Positions 1-9,800 of a stretch of DNA of 64,000 bases are shown here, one piece after another; the first letter of the stretch is position 1, and the number at the start of each line of letters is the position of its first letter. The notes below the pieces were generated by a model, which made no database searches, was not told where the DNA came from, and saw only the letters and a program-made list of their open reading frames with translations. This stretch comes from DASPJQ01 sp035299065 (GTDB lineage Bacteria > Bacteroidota > Bacteroidia > Flavobacteriales_D > UBA2798), in assembly GCA_035299065.1 (NCBI GenBank), contig DATGXI010000011.1:22427-86426 (forward strand), read 5' to 3'. The position numbers were made by a program, and so were the translations under genes.

Positions 1-134
1 TTTTGAACCGAAGGATCATTTTTTTTCCTGAATTCAACCGAAGGCATTGTTGCGCATTTTTCGTTTATAACGGTTTGCGAACTAACGTTAATAACGGTAA
101 AAAAAGTCGCGGCTGCAAGTAAACATTTTTTCAT
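1..134 (-). CDS. N-terminus of a secreted protein, cut by the window edge
   Basis: An ATG at 134 on the minus strand opens a frame that stays open to the window edge (44 codons). The product begins MKKCLLAATFFTVINVSSQ, a clear Sec signal peptide (basic start, hydrophobic core, small residues before the cleavage region). The mature part starts with a C-A-T-M-P segment followed by a charged stretch. Secreted M43-type (pappalysin-like) metallopeptidases of Bacteroidota often begin their mature part with a similar Cys-Gly-Thr-Met motif, so that family is a guess; no catalytic motif lies in the visible part. It follows the histidine kinase on the same strand after a 66-nt gap. Confidence 0.6.
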   Translation of the reverse strand, partial: MKKCLLAAATFFTVINVSSQTVINEKCATMPSVEFRKKNDPSVQ

Positions 135-200
135 GGGGTTGGATTTAAAATGCTAATTAACAAAAAATAAATACGTATTCCAATAAAATCAGATAAGTGG

Positions 201-1247
201 TTATTTGGCTTTATCAAGGGTAAATGTAAAGGTGGTACCCACATCAACCGTACTTCTTACATTTATTGTTTGCTTGTGAGCCTCAATAATATGCTTAACA
301 ATTGCAAGGCCCAGGCCTGAGCCCCCGGCATTCCTGGCACGGCTTTTTTCAACCCTGTAAAACCGTTCAAAAATGCGCGGTAAATGTTCCTGGGCCATGC
401 CCAAACCATTATCAGCCACTTCCACCAGTATTTTGTCTTCCATGTCAAAAAAGCGCACATCGGTTTTACCTCCGTCCTTCCCGTAATTTATAGCGTTCAC
501 CAATAAATTATTAAGTACCTGCGAAATTTTTTCCTTATCGCAACTAACAAAAATAGGTTTGTCGTATTTATGGTTAAATTGAAGTGAAATGTGCTTTTCT
601 TTTGCGCGCATCTCTAGATTTTCCATACATTCCCTGGCAAGTTCAACAATATTTATCTTTCGGAAATACAACTCAGTTCGGCCTGATTCAAGACGTGTAA
701 TTTCATCAAGATCCTGTAAAATGGCAGTCATTCGGTCAACGCCACTTGCGGCTCTTTCCAAAAAAACGCGATTTACCGAAGGGTCTTCCAAGCCGCCTTC
801 AAGCAACGTAAGAATATAGCCTTGTATACTAAAAACCGGTGTTTTTAATTCATGCGCCAGGTTTCCCAAAAATTCGCGCCTGAATGCCTCCTGTTCCTTT
901 AGTTTTTCAATTTCTGAATTATTGACCTCGACCCAATCTTCAACCTTGTCATGAACTTCATCAAGCAAACGCGGATTTACACTTATGTTTTTTTTGTCAT
1001 CGCGCCTTAATTTTTGAGAAAGAATGGTTTTATAAATAAGCTTTACTTTCCCGTATAAAAATTTATTGACACTCCAGTTTACCACCAAAAAGCAAAGAGC
1101 CCCTACACTAAGTGAAACCAGGAAAATCAACCCCCATGAAATAATAACAATTTCGGTTAATTTTAATGGTACCAGCACCACAACCAGGCTAAAAAATACG
1201 GTTGAAAAGGCTAAAAGTCCGAGTTCAAAAGGGCGGTTAAACCGCAT
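201..1247 (-). CDS. Two-component sensor histidine kinase (PhoR-like)
   Basis: A 348-aa membrane histidine kinase. Two hydrophobic helices (about residues 10-30 and 35-58) have almost no loop between them, so there is little periplasmic sensor. A linker follows (60-120), then a HisKA dimerisation domain with the H-box AHELKTPVFS, where H132 is the expected phospho-acceptor. The HATPase_c domain shows the N-box (NNLLVNAINYG), the G1 box (DNGLGM), the F-box (FERFYR) and the G2 box (GGSGLGLAIVKHI), so it should be catalytically intact. The short sensor region suggests it senses membrane state or a partner protein. No response regulator lies next to it in the window; a PhoB-like partner could lie outside. 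It is divergent from the DUF177 operon, with 119 nt between the starts. Confidence 0.93.
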   Translation of the reverse strand: MRFNRPFELGLLAFSTVFFSLVVVLVPLKLTEIVIISWGLIFLVSLSVGALCFLVVNWSVNKFLYGKVKLIYKTILSQKLRRDDKKNISVNPRLLDEVHDKVEDWVEVNNSEIEKLKEQEAFRREFLGNLAHELKTPVFSIQGYILTLLEGGLEDPSVNRVFLERAASGVDRMTAILQDLDEITRLESGRTELYFRKINIVELARECMENLEMRAKEKHISLQFNHKYDKPIFVSCDKEKISQVLNNLLVNAINYGKDGGKTDVRFFDMEDKILVEVADNGLGMAQEHLPRIFERFYRVEKSRARNAGGSGLGLAIVKHIIEAHKQTINVRSTVDVGTTFTFTLDKAK

Positions 1248-1313
1248 AAGTGATTTTTTTTACAAATATGGCTCTAATTTTTGGGCTTTATTGTACCATT
1301 AGAATTATTATTC

Positions 1314-1345
1314 TTGCCGGCCGAAAGCTTTTTTTTATACCTTTG
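1314..1345 (+). promoter_or_regulatory. Bacteroidota-type promoter of the DUF177-rpmF-plsX-fab-acc operon
   Basis: TACCTTTG at 1338-1345 matches the -7 consensus TAnnTTTG exactly. A TTG at 1314-1316 lies 21 nt upstream as the -33 element. Transcription would start near 1352, about 15 nt before the GTG at 1367. This is why the later GTG start is preferred over an ATG at 1250. Confidence 0.6.
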
Positions 1346-1366
1346 CGTCCCCTAAAAATTAAGGTA

Positions 1367-1903
1367 GTGAAAGTGCTGGATGAATTTATAATACCGTTTT
1401 CAGGACTAAAAAACGGGATTCACCATTTTGATTTTGAGGTAAATGATCAGTTCTTTGCGTGTTTTGAAAACAGTGAAATTACCCATGGCAGCTTAAACGT
1501 TAGCCTCGCGCTGGATAAGAAATCAGTATTACTGGTTCTGAACATAAAAGCCTCAGGAACAGTAATTGTGCCTTGTGACAGGTGTGGTGATGACTTTGAA
1601 TTTGCACTTGATGGACAACAATCAATTGTGGTAAAGTTTGGCGGTGAAGAAAGTGAGAATACAGATGAAGATGTAATCTACCTCAGTTTCAAGGATCACG
1701 AAATTAATGTAGCCCAACCGGTATATGAAACCATTAGTCTGGCCTTGCCCTATAAGCGCAACCACGATGATGGAAAGTGTAACCCTGAGGCACTTAAGAA
1801 AATTAAATTGTTTTCAAAAGAGGACCTGGATAAATCAGACTCTGTTGACCCAAGATGGGAAGCACTCAAAAAATTGAAATTTAAAGACAACAAAAAGAAG
1901 TAA
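1367..1903 (+). CDS. DUF177 / YceD family protein
   Basis: A 178-aa protein of the DUF177 (YceD) family, which is linked in other bacteria to 23S rRNA or ribosome assembly and is usually found just before rpmF, as here. The sequence shows a VPCDRCGD motif (Cys-x2-Cys) near residue 86 and an acidic, lysine-ended C-terminus. The frame is open back to an ATG at 1250. However, homologues begin close to a V/M-K-V-L-x-E-F motif, and the promoter at 1314-1345 would lie inside the longer version, so GTG 1367 is chosen. It is 22 nt upstream of rpmF and clearly co-transcribed. Family assignment is good; exact function is uncertain. Confidence 0.85.
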   Translation: MKVLDEFIIPFSGLKNGIHHFDFEVNDQFFACFENSEITHGSLNVSLALDKKSVLLVLNIKASGTVIVPCDRCGDDFEFALDGQQSIVVKFGGEESENTDEDVIYLSFKDHEINVAQPVYETISLALPYKRNHDDGKCNPEALKKIKLFSKEDLDKSDSVDPRWEALKKLKFKDNKKK

Positions 1904-1925
1904 TTAACGATTAAACTATACAGTT

Positions 1926-2117
1926 ATGCCTAATCCTAAACGCAAACACTCCAAAACCAGGAGAGACAAAAGAAGAACGCATTACAAAGCAGTTGCGTCA
2001 ACTTTATCGGTTTGCCCAGCTACAGGTGAGACCCATTTACGCCACCGTGCATACTGGCACGAAGGTAAATTGTACTATAAGGGTAAAGTTGTAGCCGAAA
2101 AACAAGTTGCTGCTTAA
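1926..2117 (+). CDS. rpmF: 50S ribosomal protein L32
   Basis: A 63-aa, strongly basic protein that begins MPNPKRKHSKTRRDKRRTHY, the diagnostic N-terminus of bacterial L32, a component of the large ribosomal subunit. The body carries the usual CPATGETHLRHRAYW-type segment. Only one Cys of the zinc-ribbon pattern is seen, so it is likely a zinc-independent form. It sits between the DUF177 gene and plsX, a gene order conserved across many bacteria that links ribosome production to lipid synthesis. Confidence 0.97.
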   Translation: MPNPKRKHSKTRRDKRRTHYKAVASTLSVCPATGETHLRHRAYWHEGKLYYKGKVVAEKQVAA

Positions 2118-2178
2118 TCATAGCAAATAACTTTTATATTTGGTGCCTGCCTAACGCAGGCACCTTTGTTATTTTTGC

Positions 2179-3138
2179 ATGAAATTAGGAATCGATATAC
2201 TTGGTGGCGATAAGGCTCCGAACGTAACTGTTGAAGGCGCTGTATTGGCTTACTCACAGCTTCCCTCAAGTGTAAAACTGGTTCTTATTGGCGATGAAGG
2301 GATCATCCTCTCAGAATTAAAACGCCACAATTTCGATGCCTCAAACGTTGAAATTGTTCATGCCCCTGATTTGATTTCATATAACGATCATCCCACAAAA
2401 GCCCTTAGTCTAAAACCAAATTCCAGCATTGCTGTTGGATTCAATCTTTTAAAACAGGGAAAAATCAATGCTTTTTCAAGTGCCGGTAATACGGGCGCTA
2501 TGATGGTGGGTGCCATGTTTAGTGTAAATTGCATTCCGGGAATTCAACGCCCGTGTATTACTTCGGCTCTTCCAAAGCTTGACGGTTCAATTGGCATTTT
2601 AATGGACGTGGGAACAAACCCTGATTGCAAACCCGAGGTATTATACCAATGGGCAATGCTGGGCTCAATTTATTACGAACATATTCATAAAAAACAAAGT
2701 CCAAAAGTTGGTTTACTATCAATTGGAGAAGAGGCTGAAAAAGGAAACCTTACCACGATTGCTACACATAAATTGATGAAAGGATCAAAGGACTTTAACT
2801 TCATTGGAAATGTTGAAGGACGCGATTTTTTCAATGACAAAGCCGATGTTATTGTAACCGATGGATTCACCGGAAATGTTGTTTTAAAGCAAGCCGAGTC
2901 CACCTATTACCTTTTCAAAAAACGCGGAATTAAAGATGAATACTTTGATCGTTTTAACTATGAATTATATGGTGGCACACCTATTTTAGGAATAAACGGA
3001 ACCGTAATGATTGGCCATGGCATTTCAAATGCGCTGGCAATAAAAAACATGATTGTTCATTCAATGCACGTTGTTGAGGCGCGTATTCCTGAAAAAATTG
3101 CTGAAGTTTTATCCAAAGTTGCCACCACGAATGAGTAA
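2179..3138 (+). CDS. plsX: Phosphate acyltransferase PlsX
   Basis: A 319-aa PlsX. It converts acyl-ACP and phosphate to acyl-phosphate, the acyl donor for the first step of phospholipid synthesis, and acts as a peripheral membrane enzyme. Visible family marks are the N-terminal GIDILGGDKAP segment, the SAGNTGAMMVGA loop (about residues 99-110), the MDVGTNPDCKPE segment and the VTDGFTGNVVLK motif near residue 230. Length is normal for the family. The last 8 nt overlap fabH, so the two are translationally coupled. Confidence 0.97.
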   Translation: MKLGIDILGGDKAPNVTVEGAVLAYSQLPSSVKLVLIGDEGIILSELKRHNFDASNVEIVHAPDLISYNDHPTKALSLKPNSSIAVGFNLLKQGKINAFSSAGNTGAMMVGAMFSVNCIPGIQRPCITSALPKLDGSIGILMDVGTNPDCKPEVLYQWAMLGSIYYEHIHKKQSPKVGLLSIGEEAEKGNLTTIATHKLMKGSKDFNFIGNVEGRDFFNDKADVIVTDGFTGNVVLKQAESTYYLFKKRGIKDEYFDRFNYELYGGTPILGINGTVMIGHGISNALAIKNMIVHSMHVVEARIPEKIAEVLSKVATTNE

Positions 3139-4135
3139 AGTTACCGCAGCTATAACGGCCGTTGGTGGCTTTGTTCCCGATCATGTTGTAACCAACCATG
3201 ATCTTTCAAAAGTAGTAGAGACAACCGATGAGTGGATTCGTACCCGAACAGGTATTCACGAAAGGCGATTTATTCAAGGTGAAGGAAAGGGCGCTTCTGA
3301 TTTAGCTGTTCCGGCCGTACTGGAACTTTGTAAAAAACGCGGCATTGATCCATTAGAAATTGACTTGCTTATTTGCGGGACCATTACTGGCGATTATGTT
3401 TTTCCCTCAACAGCAAACGTTATTTGCGATAAAATTGGTGCAAAAAATGCATGGGGATATGATTTGTCTGCAGCGTGTTCAGGGTTTATTTATGGCCTTG
3501 CAACCGGTGCACAATTTATAGAAACAGGGCGTTATAAAAAAGTTGTTATCATTGGGGTTGATAAAATGTCAACCATGCTAAACATGGAGGACCGCACAAC
3601 GTGTGTTATTTTTGGCGATGGCGGTGGCGCAGTTTTACTTGAACCCAACACTGAAGGATTGGGCATAATTGATTTTGTATTGCATTCCGATGGTGCAGGC
3701 AGAAATTATTTATGTCAACCGGCAGGCGGATCGGTCTTACCCGCATCGCATCAAACCGTTGATGAAAAATTACACTATGTAAAACAAGACGGTAAAACCG
3801 TTTACAAATTTGCAGTTACCAATATGGCCGATGTAAGTGCAAAAATAATGGAACGTAATAAATTGAAAGCTGATGATATTGCATGGCTTGTTCCGCACCA
3901 GGCTAATTTGCGTATTATTGATGCCACTGCCGAACGCATGGGCATTAATAAAGAAAAAGTAATGATTAATATTGAAAAATTCGGGAATACCACTGCCGGT
4001 ACTATTCCATTGCTGTTATGGGAATGGGAAAAGAAACTGAACAAGGGTGATAACCTGGTAATTTCTGCCTTTGGTGGCGGCTTTACCTGGGGATCAATTT
4101 TTCTGAAATGGGCTTATGATTCCAAACAACCTTAA
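3131..4135 (+). CDS. fabH: 3-oxoacyl-[ACP] synthase III (KAS III)
   Basis: A 334-aa FabH, which condenses acetyl-CoA with malonyl-ACP to start fatty-acid synthesis in the cytoplasm. The catalytic triad is complete: C116 in LSAACSGFIYGL, H256 in VPHQANLRI, and N286 in FGNTTAGTIPLL. The ATG at 3131 (MSKVTAAITAVGG) is chosen over the upstream in-frame ATG at 3053, because that one lies deep inside plsX and FabH proteins start close to this segment. The start overlaps the plsX stop by 8 nt. accB follows after 10 nt, so the operon joins initiation (FabH) with malonyl-CoA supply (AccB and AccC). Confidence 0.97.
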   Translation: MSKVTAAITAVGGFVPDHVVTNHDLSKVVETTDEWIRTRTGIHERRFIQGEGKGASDLAVPAVLELCKKRGIDPLEIDLLICGTITGDYVFPSTANVICDKIGAKNAWGYDLSAACSGFIYGLATGAQFIETGRYKKVVIIGVDKMSTMLNMEDRTTCVIFGDGGGAVLLEPNTEGLGIIDFVLHSDGAGRNYLCQPAGGSVLPASHQTVDEKLHYVKQDGKTVYKFAVTNMADVSAKIMERNKLKADDIAWLVPHQANLRIIDATAERMGINKEKVMINIEKFGNTTAGTIPLLLWEWEKKLNKGDNLVISAFGGGFTWGSIFLKWAYDSKQP

Positions 4136-4145
4136 ATAAACAATT

Positions 4146-4631
4146 ATGAACTTAAACGAGATCCAGGATCTGATTAAATTCGTTTCAAAATCGGGTGTAT
4201 CAGAAGTTGAAATCGAACAAAAAGATTTTAAAATCGTCATTAAAACCGATAACAAAAAAGCAGCTCCGGTTCAGCAAATCATACAGGCTGCTCCTGTTGC
4301 GCAACCTGTAATTGCACAGCCGGTTGTTACACCTGTTGCTACCAGCAACGAATCTTCAAAAGCTCCGGCCGGTGGTGCCGATGATTCAAAATACATTATC
4401 ATAAAATCACCAATGATCGGTACTTTTTACCGTCAGGCAGGTCCTGATAAACCTTTATTTGTTAACGTTGGTGACACCATCAAAAAGGGTGATACCATTT
4501 GCATTATTGAAGCCATGAAACTGTTTAACGAAATTGAAGCCGAAATTGCCGGCAAAATCGTAAAAGTACTGGTTGACGATGCATCACCAGTTGAATACGA
4601 TCAGCCATTGTTCTTAGTTGAACCGGCTTAA
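4146..4631 (+). CDS. accB: Biotin carboxyl carrier protein of acetyl-CoA carboxylase
   Basis: A 161-aa BCCP that carries biotin between the carboxylase and carboxyltransferase halves of acetyl-CoA carboxylase. The N-terminal helix region (1-35) is followed by a flexible Ala/Pro/Val/Gln-rich linker (about 40-80) and the biotinyl domain (84-160). K125 in the canonical EAMKL motif is the residue biotinylated by BirA. The 'thumb' segment before it (MIGTFYRQAGP) is typical of true AccB. It lies 10 nt after fabH and 37 nt before accC. Confidence 0.97.
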   Translation: MNLNEIQDLIKFVSKSGVSEVEIEQKDFKIVIKTDNKKAAPVQQIIQAAPVAQPVIAQPVVTPVATSNESSKAPAGGADDSKYIIIKSPMIGTFYRQAGPDKPLFVNVGDTIKKGDTICIIEAMKLFNEIEAEIAGKIVKVLVDDASPVEYDQPLFLVEPA

Positions 4632-4668
4632 TAAGTTTCGTAAGTACTCAACCCGTTAATCACTAACC

Positions 4669-6054
4669 ATGTTTAAACGAAAAGGAAAAACTGCTACGCA
4701 GGAAAAGCCAACAAAAAAAATGTTCAATAAAATTCTTATTGCCAACAGGGGAGAAATTGCCTTGCGCATTATTCGTACCTGTAAGGAGATGAATATAAAA
4801 ACCGTTGCTGTTTATTCAACAGCCGACAAAGATAGTTTACACGTTCGTTTTGCCGATGAAGCTGTTTGTATTGGTCCTCCACCAAGCAAAGATTCATACC
4901 TCAACATGAGCCGCATCATAGCTGCAGCTGAAATCACCAATGCCGATGCTATTCATCCGGGCTATGGCTTTTTAAGTGAGAATTCGAAATTTTCGAAAAT
5001 TTGCCAGGAACATAAAATCAAATTTATTGGCGCAACACCTGAACAAATTGACGGTATGGGTGACAAATCCAATGCCAAAGACACCATGAAAAAAGCAGGT
5101 GTACCATGTATACCTGGCAGCGATGGCTTATTGAAAGATATTAATGACGCCAAAAAAACCGCCAAAAAAATGGGCTATCCCGTTATTATGAAAGCAACTG
5201 CTGGTGGCGGTGGTAAAGGTATGCGAATTGTTTGGAAAGAAGAGGAAATTGAACCTATGTGGGACTCAGCTAAAACAGAAGCTGCTGCTGCATTTGGAAA
5301 CGATGGCCTTTACATGGAAAAATACATTGAAGAACCACGTCACATTGAAATACAGGTTGCGGGTGATCAATATGGGAAGGCTTGCCATTTATCAGAACGC
5401 GATTGTTCAATTCAACGCAGGCATCAAAAGCTGGTTGAAGAAACACCATCGCCTTTTATGACCGATGAACTTCGCAAAAAAATGGGAGATGCAGCTATAA
5501 AAGCGTGCAAAGCCATTAAATACGAAGGCGTAGGAACTGTTGAATTTTTGGTGGATAAGCACCGCAATTTCTACTTCATGGAAATGAATACCCGCATACA
5601 AGTGGAACATACCATTACCGAAGAAGTAATTGACTATGATTTGATCAAGGAACAAATTAAAATTGCTGCTGGCGAAAAAATATCAGGAAACAATTACGAA
5701 CCACGCCTGCATGCTATACAATGCCGCATTAATGCCGAAGACCCTTTTAAGAATTTTGCCCCTTGCCCGGGAAAAATCACCAACTATCATTCACCTGGCG
5801 GGCACGGTATTCGTATTGACACGCATGCTTATGCAGGTTATGTTATTCCTCCAAATTACGATTCAATGATTGCCAAGTTAATTACTGTTGCGCAAACACG
5901 TGAAGAAGCAATTACCAAGATGGAGCGCGCATTGAGCGAGTATATCATTGAAGGCGTGAAAACAACCATTCCTTTTCACCAGGCATTGATGAAAGACGAA
6001 AACTTCCGTAAGGGTAATTTTACCACCAAGTTTTTAGAAGAATTCTGGAAATAA
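4669..6054 (+). CDS. accC: Acetyl-CoA carboxylase biotin carboxylase subunit
   Basis: A 461-aa biotin carboxylase, which uses ATP and bicarbonate to carboxylate the biotin of AccB. Domains in order: the pre-ATP-grasp domain starting FNKILIANRGEIALRIIRT, the ATP-grasp domain with the glycine loop KATAGGGGKGMRIV (around residue 185) and the EMNTRIQVEHTITE metal/catalytic segment, then the C-terminal carboxylase domain. Most AccC proteins start at the Met just before FNKILIA (ATG 4720). The ATG at 4669 adds 17 lysine-rich residues and is kept as annotated, but 4720 is a serious alternative. It is the last gene of the operon, with a terminator right behind it. Confidence 0.95.
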   Translation: MFKRKGKTATQEKPTKKMFNKILIANRGEIALRIIRTCKEMNIKTVAVYSTADKDSLHVRFADEAVCIGPPPSKDSYLNMSRIIAAAEITNADAIHPGYGFLSENSKFSKICQEHKIKFIGATPEQIDGMGDKSNAKDTMKKAGVPCIPGSDGLLKDINDAKKTAKKMGYPVIMKATAGGGGKGMRIVWKEEEIEPMWDSAKTEAAAAFGNDGLYMEKYIEEPRHIEIQVAGDQYGKACHLSERDCSIQRRHQKLVEETPSPFMTDELRKKMGDAAIKACKAIKYEGVGTVEFLVDKHRNFYFMEMNTRIQVEHTITEEVIDYDLIKEQIKIAAGEKISGNNYEPRLHAIQCRINAEDPFKNFAPCPGKITNYHSPGGHGIRIDTHAYAGYVIPPNYDSMIAKLITVAQTREEAITKMERALSEYIIEGVKTTIPFHQALMKDENFRKGNFTTKFLEEFWK

Positions 6055-6074
6055 GTTTAATTGGATTTATACAG

Positions 6075-6106
6075 AAAGGCGCAAAGAAGTTTGCGCCTTT
6101 TTTATT
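6075..6106 (+). terminator. Intrinsic terminator of the fab/acc operon
   Basis: A perfect 11-bp stem, AAAGGCGCAAA (6075-6085) with TTTGCGCCTTT (6090-6100) and a GAAG loop, runs into a T-rich tail. It sits 20 nt after the accC stop and just before the stop of the convergent lipoprotein gene. Confidence 0.9.
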
Positions 6107-6757
6107 TTAATAAGTTACATCAATGGTGGCGGAAGCACAGGTTGTTGTAAACTTAATGGAATCCAGCTGAGTTGTTGTTATACCGTTTTTTGTAATAAAG
6201 CTTTTAATATAAACCTGATCATATAAATTTAATTGGAGTACATCGGTGGCGTTAACTGAGGTTCCCGTGTAACCCGAAACAACGCATGCGGTTGCTGCAG
6301 GGTCAAAAGCATAACAAACGTGATCAAGGCTGTCAAAAGGTGTGGTGTTTTGAAAATGCAAATACAATGTTCCATACGAATGCATTTTCCACTCAATTTC
6401 ATTTTTTTGCGCGGTATGAATAATTTTAAGAGCGCTTTTGTCAAAATAGCATTCTGACGGTTTTTGAAATTCAAGGCCGTATTGCTTGTCTTTTAATGCA
6501 TGAAACTCAAAACTAAATTTACCATCAGTGCCTGTAATAACCGATGCGTATGTACGTTGGTTAACCGGTTCAAACGAAGACGATGTTTTATCCGATTCCT
6601 GCAGGTAAACTTCTACCCCACCTAAAGGATAACTGCTGTAGTAATCTTTTACAGTACCGGTAACAACTGTCTTTTTTCCTTGTTTCTTACATGAAAATAC
6701 CGCCATACTACAAAGTAGTACAGCAAAAAATGCAAAAAAATACCCGCGTTGTTTCAT
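6107..6757 (-). CDS. Lipoprotein with a carboxypeptidase-regulatory-like domain
   Basis: A 216-aa predicted lipoprotein. The signal peptide ends in a lipobox (AVFSC) with C23 as the lipidated cysteine. After it, the segment VVTGTVKDYYSSYPLGGVEVYL is a typical start of a carboxypeptidase-regulatory-like (beta-sandwich, transthyretin-like) domain. That domain is common at the start of Bacteroidota surface proteins, where it is usually a fold rather than an enzyme. The rest is a beta-rich region without a motif I recognise. It is convergent with accC and lies 69 nt downstream of the 1092-aa surface protein, separated from it by a terminator, so it is probably transcribed on its own. Confidence 0.75.
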   Translation of the reverse strand: MKQRGYFFAFFAVLLCSMAVFSCKKQGKKTVVTGTVKDYYSSYPLGGVEVYLQESDKTSSSFEPVNQRTYASVITGTDGKFSFEFHALKDKQYGLEFQKPSECYFDKSALKIIHTAQKNEIEWKMHSYGTLYLHFQNTTPFDSLDHVCYAFDPAATACVVSGYTGTSVNATDVLQLNLYDQVYIKSFITKNGITTTQLDSIKFTTTCASATIDVTY

Positions 6758-6772
6758 GTGCCAAAATTAAAT

Positions 6773-6805
6773 AAAAAAAGCCGGAACCCAATGGATACCG
6801 GCTTT
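6773..6805 (-). terminator. Terminator of the 1092-aa surface protein gene
   Basis: AAAGCCGG (6777-6784) pairs with CCGGCTTT (6798-6805). On the minus strand the stem is followed by a T run (complement of the A run 6773-6779). It lies 22 nt after the stop codon at 6827. Confidence 0.85.
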
Positions 6806-6826
6806 GCTTTATAATGTGTGTTAATA

Positions 6827-9800
6827 TTACCTTAAGAGTGTTACGTGACCTTTGTACTCTACTTTTTCCTGTGTAGCACTTTTCTTTACGCGAATTTTCC
6901 AAACATATACATCTTCCTTGCTTTTCATGGCTTTGTGTGTACCATCCCAACCTTGTGTAACATCAGTTGATTTGAATACTACTTCGCCCCAACGGTCAAA
7001 GATGAAGAACTCGAATGTTTCGGATTTAAAGCCCTGCATAACTGGAATAAAAATATCATTGATACCATCACCATCAGGGGTAAATGTATTTGGTAAGTAA
7101 ATCAGGAACACATCGTTCACAATTACATCCTGACATATTGAAGCCGCACAACCTTCAGCGCTTACAGTGTTCATACACACGTTGTACACACCACCTGCAT
7201 CAACCGGGAAAGTAAATGTTGGATTCATTACTGTACTTGTTCCAAGACCACCGAAATCCCAGGTGTAGGTAAATCCACCAATAGTCATATTTGTAAACGT
7301 AACCTCTGTATTAAAAATATCAGTTGGGTTTGGGTTATGAATGAACATTGGTTGCGGATAATCATATACCGTTATCTGGTTGTTGATTGTGGTATCAACT
7401 GAGCATCCGTCAGAGGTAATTATTGTTACTGAAATGGTATACTGACCACCTCCGCTGAAAGTATGCGTTGGATTTTGCAATGTACTTGTTCCACCATCAC
7501 CAAAGTTCCATGCATATGTTGCAGTTGCTCCTGCGTTTGTTGTATTCTGGAAGTTTACAACCACCGGAGTACAGCCTTCAATTTCATCAACATTATATGT
7601 TACAGCTGGCAATGTAAACCAGGTAACAACCATTTGATCAGTTGCTGCAGGTGTTCCACAACCATCCGTTAACGTAACTGTATACGTTGTAGAACCTGTT
7701 GTAGGTGTTACTACCTGGTCAGCACCAAACAATGATGATCCTGATACGTTGTTTGTCCATGTGTATGTATATGTTCCATCACCACCTGTTGCACTTAATA
7801 CACCCAGTGAAGTTGAAGCACCCGGGCATATGCTAATGTCATTGAAAGCAGTTATTGCCAATGGAGGGCGTAACGTAACGTTTACACTTGCAACTATAGG
7901 GCCGCAACCATTAGCATCAGTTACTGTAACAGTATAAATATTTGAGCCAGTTGTGGTAGGCGAAACGTTTATTGAGGAGGTACTACCAACTACAGCAGCG
8001 CTTGCATCTGTCCAGGTAATTGTATACGGAGGAGTAGCTCCACCAATGGTAGCAAAAATATTTGTACTCTGGCCTTGGCAAATTGTTACTGGTGAACTAG
8101 GTGTTACCGTAAGCATACTTGGCTGATTAACGGTTGCAATCATGCTTGCCGTACAACCTGAAGCATCAGCCGCAGATGTAACATATGTACCAGCAGAAAG
8201 ACCTGTAAATGTATTGCTTGCCTGGAAAGTAGCTCCACCGTCAATACTAAATAAGGTAGCTCCACCGGCTGCATTGATCACAATTTGGCCATCCGTTCCA
8301 CCATTACATGATGGAGGGGTTGTTGTTACTGAACTAATAGCTACTACAACCGGGCCACTAACGGTTGTTATACCTGTTGCGGTACATCCGTTGAAATCGG
8401 TTACGGTTACATTATATGTTCCTGAGCAAAGACCACCAAGGAAAGACGTTGTTCCTCCGGTCGACCATAAGTAAGAATATGGAGCTGTACCACCACCAGG
8501 GGCTGTACCAGCAATACCATCACAAGCACCTGCACACGTTTCATCAGTGAAAGACATTGGAGCAACAAGAACTGCTGGTTCAGTAACAGTGGCTGTAGTT
8601 GTTCCAACACAACCATTTGCACTGATTACTGAAATATTATATGTACCAGCACCAACCGTAAACACGTTTGAAGGGAAGTAAGTTGCACCACCATTAATAC
8701 TGTATTGAGTTACACCCACTGCGTTAATTGTGATGGTACCATTTGTTGCGCCATTACATAAAGCTGGAGTTGTAGGAACACTGCTTATAACAGGCATTTC
8801 TACGTTTACAATTGCAGTTATTGGAGCACCCACACAACCCGTTGCCGGATCAGTTGGTGTAATTGTGTATGTTGCCGATCCGCCAGGAGCAGAAACCGCT
8901 GTTAATGTTTGCGCAATGCTTGATCCTGCACCTGCAGAAGCACCTGTTACGTTAGACATTGTTGCAGTCCATGTAAATGTTGAACCAGGTATGTCAGCCG
9001 ATAAGCTTACCGCACTAGTAGAACCTGTACAAATTGTAGATGTAGCAGGTGTTGCCGTTGCAACTGGTAACGGATTAACCGTTACAGTTACTGAAGCTGA
9101 ACTAGGACATGCTGTTCCGGTTTCTGTTACTGTATAAACTTGGGTTGAAGTAGGATTTACTGTTACTGAAGCCGTTGTTGGTGTGCCAGCTAACCCGGGA
9201 GCCGCTGTCCAAGACCAACCTGTACCTGTTCCGCCAGAGGCTGTAAGCACAACACTGCCACCATTACAAATAACTGGAGCTGCAGGAGCAATTACAACCG
9301 GGGCACCGCCACCAATAGGTGTAATTTTCACATAGCCATTACCAGTCCAGGTACCCGTTGTTCCGGTACCACCAGCAGGCACAAGGCTTGAACCGCCTCC
9401 GCCTCCACCGCCACCAAGCGAATAAGAAGGGAAGTCATCAGAACCTCCGCCTCCGCCTCCGTAGCGTCCGCCACCGCCTCCACCACCAGGGCCAAGACCG
9501 TAACATACATCTGTTCCACCAGCACCGCCATTTAGTAAGGCTCCATTTCCACCCCACTGACCGCATGATCCCCAAGGAGAACCACCAGCACCACCAGCAC
9601 CAGCTGTACCACCTGCACCAGGAGCGCCATAAGACGCTGTTCCTGTTGTACCACTTGGGTCACCACCTGAACCACCTTGTGCGTAAGTATCGCCACCTCC
9701 GGCTCCCCCACCAGCTCCACCAATCACAATTCGATCAGCTAAACCATATGGTGAAATACGAATATCTGAAGAACCACCACCACCACCTGAAGCAGCGGCA

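Noticed and set aside
3053..3130. Longer fabH start at 3053
   Set aside because: It would overlap plsX by 86 nt and add residues before the conserved FabH N-terminus; ATG 3131 gives the family-typical start and a tight 8-nt overlap.
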